Shown: positions 1-6,259 of the stretch, one piece after another | Numbering within the stretch: the stretch's first letter is position 1 | Layout: each line of letters opens with the position of its first letter | NCBI GenBank assembly: GCA_016291275.1 | Contig: JAEEWY010000022.1 | Coordinates: 1-13,094 of the forward strand | Length of the DNA stretch: 13,094 bases | DNA from: Methanobrevibacter sp. | Lineage (GTDB): Archaea > Methanobacteriota > Methanobacteria > Methanobacteriales > Methanobacteriaceae | Direction: 5' to 3' | Program-made: the position numbers and the translations under genes | Notes under the pieces: model-generated | The model's input: the letters and a program-made list of their open reading frames with translations, nothing else | The model's database searches: none | What the model was told of the DNA's origin: nothing

Positions 1-597
1 TGGGAAAATAGCTATAATCAATGACAATTGCCCCATAGTGAGTGGAGGAATCATTATATGGAATTGCATGATTGCCATTAAAATTGCTGCAAATACAAGA
101 CCTACGATGATTCTATATAATTTGCCTCTTAGATCCTTTTGATATCTTTCCTCTTCATCCATTACATCGAGTTCACCATCAAGGCCAATGTATTCAAATC
201 CCAACATTTCAATGGTCTTTTGAATCTCCTTAAGGTTTAGCATGTCTCGATAGTACTTTATGGTGACTTTTTGATTGGATAAATTTGCATTTGCCTCTAC
301 AACACCATCCACACGTGGCAAGAACTTTTCCACATTGTTTACACAGGAAGCGCAATGCATGCCATCAATTTGAATTACAACTTCCTCTTTTGGAACTGTA
401 AATCCAACTGATTCAACGGTTTTATCGATTATATCAGGAGAAATCTTGTCATTCAAGACCATATGTGCCTTGTTGGTATTCAAATCCACATTGATGGAAT
501 CCACTTCATCAAGCTTTCCAAGTGATTTTTCAACAAGCAATGAGCAGGATGAACAGTGCATGCCATCCACTGGAATATCCAATTCTTTTTGAGCCAT
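1..597 (-). CDS. copA: CopA-like heavy-metal (copper) translocating P1B-type ATPase, N-terminal part
   Basis: This is the first 199 codons of a membrane pump that exports copper or a related soft metal; the catalytic part lies beyond the left edge. Two heavy-metal-associated (HMA) domains are read directly: the first has GMHCSSC with Cys15 and Cys18, the second GMHCASC with Cys82 and Cys85. An acidic linker (DGELDVMDEEE, about residues 140-150) leads into the first membrane helix, about residues 160-184. The start at 597 is fixed by a strong AGGAGG (605-610) seven bases upstream. It lies 137 bp downstream of a CopZ-like chaperone on the same strand, the usual chaperone-pump pairing. The spacer contains T-runs after copZ and a TATA-like stretch near 645-660, so it may also have its own promoter. 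Copper is inferred from the CxxC domains; the membrane metal-site motif (CPC) that would settle this is not in view. Confidence 0.93.
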   Translation of the reverse strand, partial: MAQKELDIPVDGMHCSSCSLLVEKSLGKLDEVDSINVDLNTNKAHMVLNDKISPDIIDKTVESVGFTVPKEEVVIQIDGMHCASCVNNVEKFLPRVDGVVEANANLSNQKVTIKYYRDMLNLKEIQKTIEMLGFEYIGLDGELDVMDEEERYQKDLRGKLYRIIVGLVFAAILMAIMQFHIMIPPLTMGQLSLIIAIFP

Positions 598-604
598 TAT
601 AATT

Positions 605-610
605 CCTCCT
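605..610 (-). promoter_or_regulatory. Strong Shine-Dalgarno of the copA-like gene
   Basis: AGGAGG on the minus strand, seven bases before the ATG at 597. It is the best ribosome binding site in the window and decides the start. Confidence 0.85.
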
Positions 611-680
611 AATTAATCATTTGAAAAAAATTAGTTTTTGAAATAAATAAAATATAATAAATTATCTGAATATAAGCGAT

Positions 681-706
681 AAAAATTAATGAAAATTAAT
701 GAAAAT
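681..706. repeat. 10-bp tandem repeat GAAAATTAAT in the copZ-copA spacer
   Basis: About two and a half copies of GAAAATTAAT lie in the 137-bp gap between copZ and copA. They are A/T-only and next to the T-runs that follow copZ on the minus strand. A function is not evident. Confidence 0.4.
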
Positions 707-734
707 AAAAAAATAGTTTAAAAAACCATTTTAA

Positions 735-947
735 TTATTCTACATCAAATCCTGCTTCCTTAATAGCACCTGCTAAGTCCACATCGGATACTTTTTCATT
801 GTCATATTCAACTTCTACTTTATTAGCATCTAAATCTACAACAGCAGATTCTACACCATCCAAATCCATCATGCAAAGTTCAACTGCTTTTGCACATGAA
901 GGGCAGTGCATTCCGACAACTTTTACTTCTTTTTTATCGATTGCCAT
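735..947 (-). CDS. copZ: CopZ-like heavy-metal-associated (HMA) domain metallochaperone
   Basis: A 70-residue protein that is a single ferredoxin-like HMA domain. It has GMHCPSC near the N-terminus (Cys15 and Cys18 bind the metal) and the usual ending GAIKEAGFDVE. Such proteins carry Cu(I) in the cytosol and hand it to the CxxC domains of a CopA pump, which is encoded immediately downstream. The length is normal for the family. The start is supported by AGGTGA (952-957), four bases before the ATG. Its promoter carries an inverted repeat (1026-1041) beside a TATA box (1017-1024), suggesting metal-dependent control. The repeat also occurs before a methyltransferase gene at 9353. The metal (Cu versus Zn or Cd) cannot be decided from the CxxC motif alone. 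Confidence 0.92.
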   Translation of the reverse strand: MAIDKKEVKVVGMHCPSCAKAVELCMMDLDGVESAVVDLDANKVEVEYDNEKVSDVDLAGAIKEAGFDVE

Positions 948-1016
948 ATTTTCACCTTTAAATTCTTAATATATAATCTATTATTGTTTTATATAATTAT
1001 ATATATATCGAAATGT

Positions 1017-1041
1017 AATATAAAGTTTTGGTATGCCTAAA
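1017..1041 (-). promoter_or_regulatory. copZ promoter: inverted-repeat operator abutting a TATA box
   Basis: The plus strand shows TTTTGGTATGCCTAAA at 1026-1041, a near-palindrome of the form TTTNGGNATNCCNAAA. On the minus strand it is followed at once by CTTTATATT (1017-1025), a good archaeal TATA box that would start transcription near 997 and leave a leader of about 50 nt. The operator covers the place where TFB contacts the BRE. The same arrangement is found at 9457-9482. The GG/CC core resembles sites of DtxR/MDR1-type metal regulators; that assignment is inference. Confidence 0.6.
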
Positions 1042-1139
1042 TATCTTATAAATATTATTTTAAACAATATTCAAGAATTTATAAATAAAGTGAAAACAAT
1101 TCATAAAAATAGGAAAATACTCTCGTATTAAAAAATAGT

Positions 1140-1427
1140 ATGGTATTAAATATGAATAATTACAAATATTTTATCATGCCTAACGCAGATCTTATTCAAG
1201 AACTAATGAAACAAGCTAACTTGACAGAAGACCAAGGAAATATCGTTAACGATATTTTCGCACAAAACTTCACCGCAGGCGGTGGAGCAGAAGACGTGAT
1301 AGTTAACTTGATTGCTGAGAAACTAGGAGTAGATAAAGCAAGAGCTAAAGATATTTACGCTATCGGCGTGACTGTTCTTACTACTACTGGTATCTTGGAC
1401 AAAATTAAAGGAATTTTTAAGAGATAA
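1140..1427 (+). CDS. Small protein of unknown function (95 aa or shorter)
   Basis: I do not recognise this protein. As drawn it has 95 residues, no cysteine, no signal peptide and no clear membrane helix, and appears mostly helical: an N-terminal helix with LIQELMKQANLTEDQ, a glycine-rich turn (AGGGAEDV), a middle helix and a basic end (KIKGIFKR). The start is uncertain. Met1, Met5 and Met13 are all in frame and none has a convincing Shine-Dalgarno; homology-based trimming might favour Met13 (1176), where the regular helical sequence begins. A TATA-like ATTTATAAATAAAG lies at 1078-1091 and would start transcription near 1110. It is divergent from copZ, and the inverted repeat at 1026-1041 lies between them, so shared control is possible. 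The stop codon lies inside a terminator hairpin. Confidence 0.7.
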   Translation: MVLNMNNYKYFIMPNADLIQELMKQANLTEDQGNIVNDIFAQNFTAGGGAEDVIVNLIAEKLGVDKARAKDIYAIGVTVLTTTGILDKIKGIFKR

Positions 1428-1453
1428 TACTTTTTATTATCTCTTATTTTTTT
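1418..1453 (+). terminator. Hairpin with T-tail overlapping the stop codon of the 95-aa gene
   Basis: AAGAGATAATA (1419-1429) and TATTATCTCTT (1435-1445) pair perfectly around a five-base CTTTT loop, with one more A-T pair outside (1418/1446). T7 follows at 1447-1453. The stop codon TAA (1425-1427) is in the left arm. This is a convergent junction with the amidohydrolase gene. Confidence 0.7.
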
Positions 1454-1465
1454 AAATTGATTATA

Positions 1466-1493
1466 TTTTTACATCTCTTTTTTTACATCTCTT
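1466..1493. repeat. Perfect 14-bp tandem duplication, T-rich
   Basis: TTTTTACATCTCTT occurs twice with no gap (1466-1479 and 1480-1493), between the hairpin at 1418 and the end of the convergent amidohydrolase gene. The T-runs probably add to termination of plus-strand transcripts. Confidence 0.6.
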
Positions 1494-1521
1494 CATCCAA
1501 TTCATCTAAAATTATTTTTAA

Positions 1522-2760
1522 TTAAAAAATAGGATTGTGTTTCAAGATTCTGCCGTCTTGTATTACAGTCAAAATATTATCATTATTCTCTAAAGACTCA
1601 ATTTTATCAATTGGATTCTCTTTTACAATAATCATATCAGCTATTTTACCTGCTTCAATGGAGCCTAATTCATTTTCTTGATTGAAGAATCTGGCCCCTT
1701 CAATGGTACCTGCCTGAATAGCTTCAAGAGGACTTAATCCTACATCTACAAGGTATTTCAATTCACCAAGGTTTCTTCCATGATCTATTACCCCACAGTC
1801 AGACCCCATTAGGAAACTTACTCCCTCTTCATAAGCGGTAGATATGTTTTCCTTTTGTATCTTAACAACTTCTTTAAGTTTTTTTACCTTGTCATCTGCA
1901 AAATTATCCCAAACAGGGAAACCTTCTTTTATTAATGTGTGATGAACAACCAAAGTTGGAGTAAGATACATTCTCTTTTTGGCAAGTAGCTGTGAAGCCT
2001 TCTTATCAATGAAAGTACCATGCTCAATGGATTTTACACCTGCCTTTGCACATCTTTCAATTCCTTCCAAGCTGTGACAATGTGCAACCACTTTCAAATT
2101 ATGATTTTCCGCCTCATCAACTATGGTTTTTAGCTCTTTCTTATTGAATTGTGCAATGTCTGGAGAAGTGTATGGAGATAAAATTCCTCCGCTTGCCATG
2201 ATCTTGATGAAATCAGCACGTGCTCTAATGACTTCACGGGTTTTCCTTAAAACCCCTTCAATTCCATCACAGGTTCCTACTGGAAAACCAGGATACGCAA
2301 TTTCCATATCAAATCCAGAATTTAGATAATGGTCAAAATGCCCCCCTGTAATAGCTAAAGGCTTTATTGAAATATTCAATCTTGGAGCTGGGAAAATCTT
2401 CCTTTCCTGCGCCATTTTTACTCCAATGTCTGCAAGTCCAGTATCACGTACAGTGGTTACTCCTGCATCAATTGTTGCCTTCATATTGGAAACTGCATTG
2501 TAAAAGTAATATGCAAGAGGATCCTTCATTATATCCTCTTTATGAAATCCATTTGCCATGATATGGGCATGTGAGTCTATAAAACCGGGCAAGATGTAGT
2601 TATCTTCACCATCTATAACAATATGGTCTTTGTAAAGGGAAGATTCCTCTGTATGCAATGACTTAATTCGGCCATTTTCGATTAAAACATGACGCTCTTC
2701 AAGAGGTTCCTCACTAAAAGGATTGATGATGTTTACATTTTTAATATAAATAGAAGACAT
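1522..2760 (-). CDS. Metal-dependent amidohydrolase, imidazolonepropionase/prolidase-like (COG1228 type)
   Basis: A 412-residue cytosolic hydrolase of the amidohydrolase (TIM-barrel) superfamily. The metal ligands can be read: HAH (His64, His66) after the PGFIDSH motif, Lys186 in DFIKIMASGG as the probable carboxylated bridging lysine, His227 and His229 in VAHCH, His247 in SIEHG, and Asp321 in MGSDCG. A TGGH motif (138-141) and the C-terminal GSIEAGKIADMIIV stretch are typical of the imidazolonepropionase-related and Xaa-Pro-dipeptidase-like members. The small N-terminal beta-sandwich part (residues 1-55) is complete. The true substrate cannot be told from sequence; no histidine-degradation genes are nearby. 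GAGATG lies five to six bases before the ATG. It lies downstream of the dehydratase small subunit with a 102-bp A/T spacer, so co-transcription is possible but not evident. Confidence 0.88.
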   Translation of the reverse strand: MSSIYIKNVNIINPFSEEPLEERHVLIENGRIKSLHTEESSLYKDHIVIDGEDNYILPGFIDSHAHIMANGFHKEDIMKDPLAYYFYNAVSNMKATIDAGVTTVRDTGLADIGVKMAQERKIFPAPRLNISIKPLAITGGHFDHYLNSGFDMEIAYPGFPVGTCDGIEGVLRKTREVIRARADFIKIMASGGILSPYTSPDIAQFNKKELKTIVDEAENHNLKVVAHCHSLEGIERCAKAGVKSIEHGTFIDKKASQLLAKKRMYLTPTLVVHHTLIKEGFPVWDNFADDKVKKLKEVVKIQKENISTAYEEGVSFLMGSDCGVIDHGRNLGELKYLVDVGLSPLEAIQAGTIEGARFFNQENELGSIEAGKIADMIIVKENPIDKIESLENNDNILTVIQDGRILKHNPIF

Positions 2761-2862
2761 TTTTTCATCTCTAATAAATCAATATAAAATAATCAAATAA
2801 AAATAATCCAACTAATTATCCGTGCAAAATAAATTAAATAAAAATTAAATAAATTAAAATAA

Positions 2863-3252
2863 TTATAATAAAGTTATTTTACCGTTATCACTGTCTACTT
2901 CAACCATTTGTCCATTTACCAATTCTTCAATGCTTGATGGAGAATCAACCATTGGAATGTCAGACATGATTGCACCAGTTGCTATAATAGGTTCTGCTTT
3001 TAGGCAAATAATTGCTTTAGGAGCTGTGTTGTTTTTCATCATCTGGAATATTACATAAGATCCAACAGTTGAACCTTTTCCTCCAGGAATGAAAAGAACT
3101 TTATCCTTAATGGATTCTCCTTTGAGTTCATGATTTGGGTCAATGACTACACCAGTTTCAGGGTCAACTCCACCTAAAAAACTGATAGCCTCACTAGATA
3201 CAATTAATTCCCCTTCTGCTTTTCCTTTAGAAATATTTCTGCATTCAATCAT
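2863..3252 (-). CDS. Phosphomevalonate dehydratase small subunit (aconitase X swivel domain, DUF126)
   Basis: A 129-residue swivel-domain protein. In archaea this family is the small subunit of phosphomevalonate 5-dehydratase, which with a large AcnX subunit makes trans-anhydromevalonate 5-phosphate in the modified mevalonate route to isoprenoid membrane lipids. The conserved GGKGSTVGSY segment (57-66) is present, as are the start IECRNISKGKAEGEL and the central GGVDPETG. Length is normal for a stand-alone small subunit; in some organisms it is fused to the large one. The large subunit is not adjacent here. A weak TGTGAT Shine-Dalgarno precedes the ATG, and a TATA-like ATTTTTATAA lies at 3321-3330 on the minus strand. 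The neighbouring amidohydrolase has no known link to this pathway. Confidence 0.9.
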   Translation of the reverse strand: MIECRNISKGKAEGELIVSSEAISFLGGVDPETGVVIDPNHELKGESIKDKVLFIPGGKGSTVGSYVIFQMMKNNTAPKAIICLKAEPIIATGAIMSDIPMVDSPSSIEELVNGQMVEVDSDNGKITLL

Positions 3253-3364
3253 AAAATCACATATGAAAATAAATAATTATTTAAAAATTAACATTAATCA
3301 TAATTAGTTTATTAATTCTATTATAAAAATTTTTAAAATTCCGGTATTGTATCTTTTTGTACCC

Positions 3365-3409
3365 TATAACAAATATTTATATACTTTAATGTATATAACA
3401 ATTGTTATA
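3365..3409 (+). promoter_or_regulatory. Promoter and palindromic operator of the kinase-cytX operon
   Basis: A perfect 16-bp palindrome TATAACAATTGTTATA lies at 3394-3409, and its half-site TATAACAA is repeated at 3365-3372. Between them is a TATA-like TATTTATATA (3374-3383), so the palindrome would overlap the start region of a transcript beginning near 3405, as expected for a repressor site. A second possible TATA (TTATTATATA, about 3447-3456) would give a shorter leader. The regulator is not in the window; archaeal thiamine regulator ThiR is one candidate, by context only. Confidence 0.5.
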
Positions 3410-3513
3410 AATTATTATTTGAGAATTAATTAAGTTAATTAAGAAAATTATTATATACTAAAAATAAAATACTAATTAACTGTAATTATTAAAATGAGAG
3501 TAGGTTTGAAAAA

Positions 3514-4359
3514 ATGAGTAAAACAACAAAAATTTTAACTATTCAAGATATTTCATGCTATGGGCAGTGCTCAATAACTGTTGCACTTCCTGTAATTTCT
3601 GCTTTTGGTATAGAAACTGCAGTTCTTCCTTCTGCTGTTCTATCTACACACACTTCAGGTTTCACAGACTTCACTGTGAGAGACTTGACTGAAGACCTTC
3701 CTGAAATTAGAAAACATTGGGAAAAAGAAGGAATATCCTTTGATGCCATTTATACTGGTTTCATTGCATCACAAGAACAATTGGATTACATTAAAGACAT
3801 TATAGACTCAAGATTAAATGACGATGGACTAGTCTTCGTTGACCCTGCTATGGCAGACCATGGAGAATTCTACAATGGATTTGACCAGGAATTCGCAGAT
3901 GCAATGGGAGAGCTTTGTAAATTAGGAGATTACATTCTCCCTAATACAACTGAAGCTTGTTATATACTTCACAAACCGTGGAAGGAAACATTTTCAAAAG
4001 AGGAAATGGTTGAAATGGCTAAAGAGCTAGCACAATTCACTAAAAGATATGTTATCCTAAAAGGATACGAAAATGATAATGATGAAATGGGAATGATTGT
4101 TTTAGACAAACAGGAAAATACCATTGATATAGTGTATAATGACAAGGTAAATTATGTTTCTCATGGTACAGGCGATGTCTTTGCTTCATCATTTGTAGGA
4201 TCTGTAATGTTAGGAAAATCCCCTTCATCTGCAGCAAAAGTGGCTGGAGAATTTACTAAAAAGGCAATTGAAAAAACAATTGGGGATAAGACTCATACCT
4301 ATGGAGTTAAATTTGAACAAGCAATTCCAGAACTGTATGATCTATTAAAAACAATTTAA
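3514..4359 (+). CDS. Pyridoxamine/pyridoxal kinase-family protein (ribokinase superfamily)
   Basis: A 281-residue vitamin kinase of the PfkB/ribokinase fold. It phosphorylates the hydroxymethyl group of a B6 vitamer or of the thiamine precursor HMP. Seen directly: the N-terminal substrate region (QDISCYGQCSITVALPVISA, with LPSAVLSTHTSGF next), LPNTTEA (142-148) in the place of the nucleotide-side TPNxxE motif, and HGTGDVFASSF with the anion hole GTGD (218-221) and Asp221 as catalytic base. Length and the RDLTEDLPEI segment match the pyridoxamine-kinase group found in Firmicutes and some archaea better than classical ThiD. The gene lies 26 nt before cytX, a hydroxymethylpyrimidine transporter gene, so HMP kinase activity is a fair alternative. 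A weak GTAGG lies about eight bases before the ATG. Confidence 0.85.
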   Translation: MSKTTKILTIQDISCYGQCSITVALPVISAFGIETAVLPSAVLSTHTSGFTDFTVRDLTEDLPEIRKHWEKEGISFDAIYTGFIASQEQLDYIKDIIDSRLNDDGLVFVDPAMADHGEFYNGFDQEFADAMGELCKLGDYILPNTTEACYILHKPWKETFSKEEMVEMAKELAQFTKRYVILKGYENDNDEMGMIVLDKQENTIDIVYNDKVNYVSHGTGDVFASSFVGSVMLGKSPSSAAKVAGEFTKKAIEKTIGDKTHTYGVKFEQAIPELYDLLKTI

Positions 4360-4385
4360 ATTAACTAATTTTAAAGTGGAATACT

Positions 4386-5588
4386 ATGGAAAATCGTACT
4401 GGCCTTTTTTCAAATGGAGTTATCTGGTTTGGGGTTGCAGTCTCTGTTTCAGAAATAGAAGCAGGGATACAACTTGCTTCTTCATCTCCAATTGATTCCA
4501 TTTGGCTTCCATTGGTGCTTGGACACATTATAGGTGGAATATTGCTATTTTTCACTGGATTGGTAGGTGCACGCCTACGAGTGAATGCTATGGAAACCAT
4601 TAAATCCACCTTTGGGGAATATGGTTCAAAATTCTTTTCCTCATTGAATGTGATGCAGCTTATAGCATGGGTCGCTGTGCTGAATGCCCAAGGTGCAGCG
4701 GCAATGATGGGTTTGAATTTACCTATATCTTTCACTCTAACATGCATAATCCTCTCTCTAATCATTGCAATATGGGTTTATGTTGGACTTTATCGTTTAT
4801 CAAAAGTAACCACTGTAATGATGGTGGTGCTTACAGTATTGCTTGCAATCCTATCCTTTAAGCTATTGGGAGGAAACATAACAAATGCATTGCCTATTGC
4901 TTCAATAACAAGTGCAAGTTCCCCAACACTAAGCTTTTGGAACATCTTTGAAATATCAATAGCTATGCCTATCTCATGGCTTCCGGTAATTTCAGACTAT
5001 ACTAAGGATGTTGAAAATCCAGTCAACGGAACAATGATTTCTGCAGTTGCATACACTATAGCAAGCCTTTGGATGTACATTTTAGGTATGCAAATCGTTG
5101 GAATTGGAACAACAAGCATTGCACAGTCAATACTTATGGCAGGTCTTGGAGCTACAGGAGTGATTATCCTAGTGCTTTCAACTGTAACTTCCAACTTTGT
5201 AGCAGCAAATTCAGCAGGAGAATCTGCAAAAGCTATCGTTAATAGAATCAATCCTAGAATTGCAGGAGTTGTAGTGAGCATATTAAGTTGTGTACTTGCC
5301 ATTTCTGGAATCATGGATCATTACATTGGATTTTTATATCTTATCGCTTCAGTGTTTGCCCCAATGGCAGCAGTGCTTCTGGTTTCATTTTATCTTTCAA
5401 AAGAGGAGAGTGGAAATGCAAAGACTTGGTATTGGAACCTATTTGCATGGTTTGCAGGATTTATTGTCTATCAAGTGACTGTAGGACTTGATTCAATTCC
5501 ATTAGGTCCAACATTGCTTGCCATAATTGTATCTGCTGTACTTGCTTATATCGGAGTTTTAGTAAAAAATAAGTCTCAAGCAATTTAA
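4386..5588 (+). CDS. cytX: CytX, putative hydroxymethylpyrimidine transporter (NCS1 family)
   Basis: A 400-residue integral membrane permease with about 11-12 hydrophobic helices spread over the whole length. It belongs to the nucleobase:cation symporter-1 family, CytX subgroup, which is linked to uptake of the thiamine pyrimidine precursor HMP in bacteria and archaea. The N-terminus (FSNGVIWFGVAVSVSEIEAG), the GHIIGGILLFFTGLVGARLR segment and the AWVAVLNAQGAAAM segment are typical of the subgroup, as is the mid-protein PISWLPVISDYTKDVENP. It follows the kinase by 26 nt with AGTGGA as a modest Shine-Dalgarno, so the two are probably one operon: import then phosphorylation of the same or related vitamin precursor. 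The substrate remains an inference from family and context. Confidence 0.88.
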   Translation: MENRTGLFSNGVIWFGVAVSVSEIEAGIQLASSSPIDSIWLPLVLGHIIGGILLFFTGLVGARLRVNAMETIKSTFGEYGSKFFSSLNVMQLIAWVAVLNAQGAAAMMGLNLPISFTLTCIILSLIIAIWVYVGLYRLSKVTTVMMVVLTVLLAILSFKLLGGNITNALPIASITSASSPTLSFWNIFEISIAMPISWLPVISDYTKDVENPVNGTMISAVAYTIASLWMYILGMQIVGIGTTSIAQSILMAGLGATGVIILVLSTVTSNFVAANSAGESAKAIVNRINPRIAGVVVSILSCVLAISGIMDHYIGFLYLIASVFAPMAAVLLVSFYLSKEESGNAKTWYWNLFAWFAGFIVYQVTVGLDSIPLGPTLLAIIVSAVLAYIGVLVKNKSQAI

Positions 5589-5613
5589 TTGAAGCATGAA
5601 AGTGTATTGGAAA

Positions 5614-5625
5614 TGTATAAATATG
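5614..5625 (+). promoter_or_regulatory. TATA box giving a leaderless TMEM175-like transcript
   Basis: TGTATAAATATG is centred about 28 bases before the ATG at 5647. Archaeal transcription starts about 25-28 nt from the TATA centre, so the mRNA would begin at or within a few bases of the start codon. No Shine-Dalgarno is present before this ATG, in agreement. Confidence 0.55.
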
Positions 5626-5646
5626 CTTTGATAAAAAATAATAATT

Positions 5647-6228
5647 ATGGCTATAGAAAATTTTATGGAAACAGGTAGGCTCGAAGCATTTTATGATGCA
5701 ATCATTGCAATTATTGTAACTGTGCTAGTTTTAGAATTGCCTCAACCAGCAGCCCCAACCCTTGCATCACTTTGGGCCTTAAGGACATCTTATTTTGCAT
5801 ATTTGCTAAGTTTTTTAGTATGTGCTAACCTTTGGCAATACCATCATTTAATCTATAATCACGTTGAAAAAATCAATAGTAAGATAATATGGTTGAATAT
5901 ATTGCTAATGCTTGTATTCTCTTTGGTTCCATATTTAACAATCTTTGTAGCTAATAATCCAAATTCATTCATTCCACAAGCATTATATGGATTAGACTTT
6001 ATTATTGTAGATATTATTTTATTTATAATGTCAAAATCATTGCTAAAAATCAACGACGAGAACAAGGATAATATAAAAGAAGCATTCAGTATCCAAGAAG
6101 CATTGCATACACCTTTAGTGATATTTGCATTTGGATTTATTTTAGCTTTATTAGGTTACCCAATTGCAATTAGCATATGTTGTCTAATAACAGTAGGCAG
6201 GTCTATTATCTCTTCTTTAAGAGCTTAA
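5647..6228 (+). CDS. TMEM175/DUF1211-like membrane protein, probable potassium channel
   Basis: A 193-residue protein with six predicted membrane helices (about 16-32, 48-62, 78-100, 112-128, 152-169, 170-188), the size of a single-repeat prokaryotic TMEM175 subunit. Prokaryotic members form tetrameric, weakly selective K+ channels. The family signature RxxxFSDxxxAI at the start of helix 1 appears here as RLEAFYDAIIAI (11-22), with Tyr in place of the usual Ser. Other typical parts are NLWQYHHLIYNHVEKIN (61-77) and the following LNILLMLVFSLVPYLT. The start at 5647 is favoured by the TATA spacing; Met7 (5665) is the alternative and lacks a Shine-Dalgarno. It lies 58 bp after cytX but seems to have its own promoter, and converges on truD. 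Confidence 0.85.
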   Translation: MAIENFMETGRLEAFYDAIIAIIVTVLVLELPQPAAPTLASLWALRTSYFAYLLSFLVCANLWQYHHLIYNHVEKINSKIIWLNILLMLVFSLVPYLTIFVANNPNSFIPQALYGLDFIIVDIILFIMSKSLLKINDENKDNIKEAFSIQEALHTPLVIFAFGFILALLGYPIAISICCLITVGRSIISSLRA

Positions 6229-6231
6229 ATG

Positions 6232-6257
6232 ATATTTAAAATAATATTTTTAAATAT
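6232..6257. terminator. Symmetric A/T hairpin between convergent TMEM175-like gene and truD
   Basis: ATATTTAAA (6232-6240) pairs perfectly with TTTAAATAT (6249-6257) around an 8-nt A/T loop. It fills the 31-bp gap between two convergent genes and could serve both strands. All pairs are A-T, so the fold is weak. Confidence 0.4.
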
Positions 6258-6259
6258 GA

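Noticed and set aside
4361..4765. 134-residue minus-strand reading frame
   Set aside because: It lies antisense to cytX, has no ribosome binding site and its composition is that of a complement of membrane-protein codons.
4997..5314. 105-residue minus-strand reading frame
   Set aside because: Also antisense to the cytX coding sequence, without start signals or recognisable domain.
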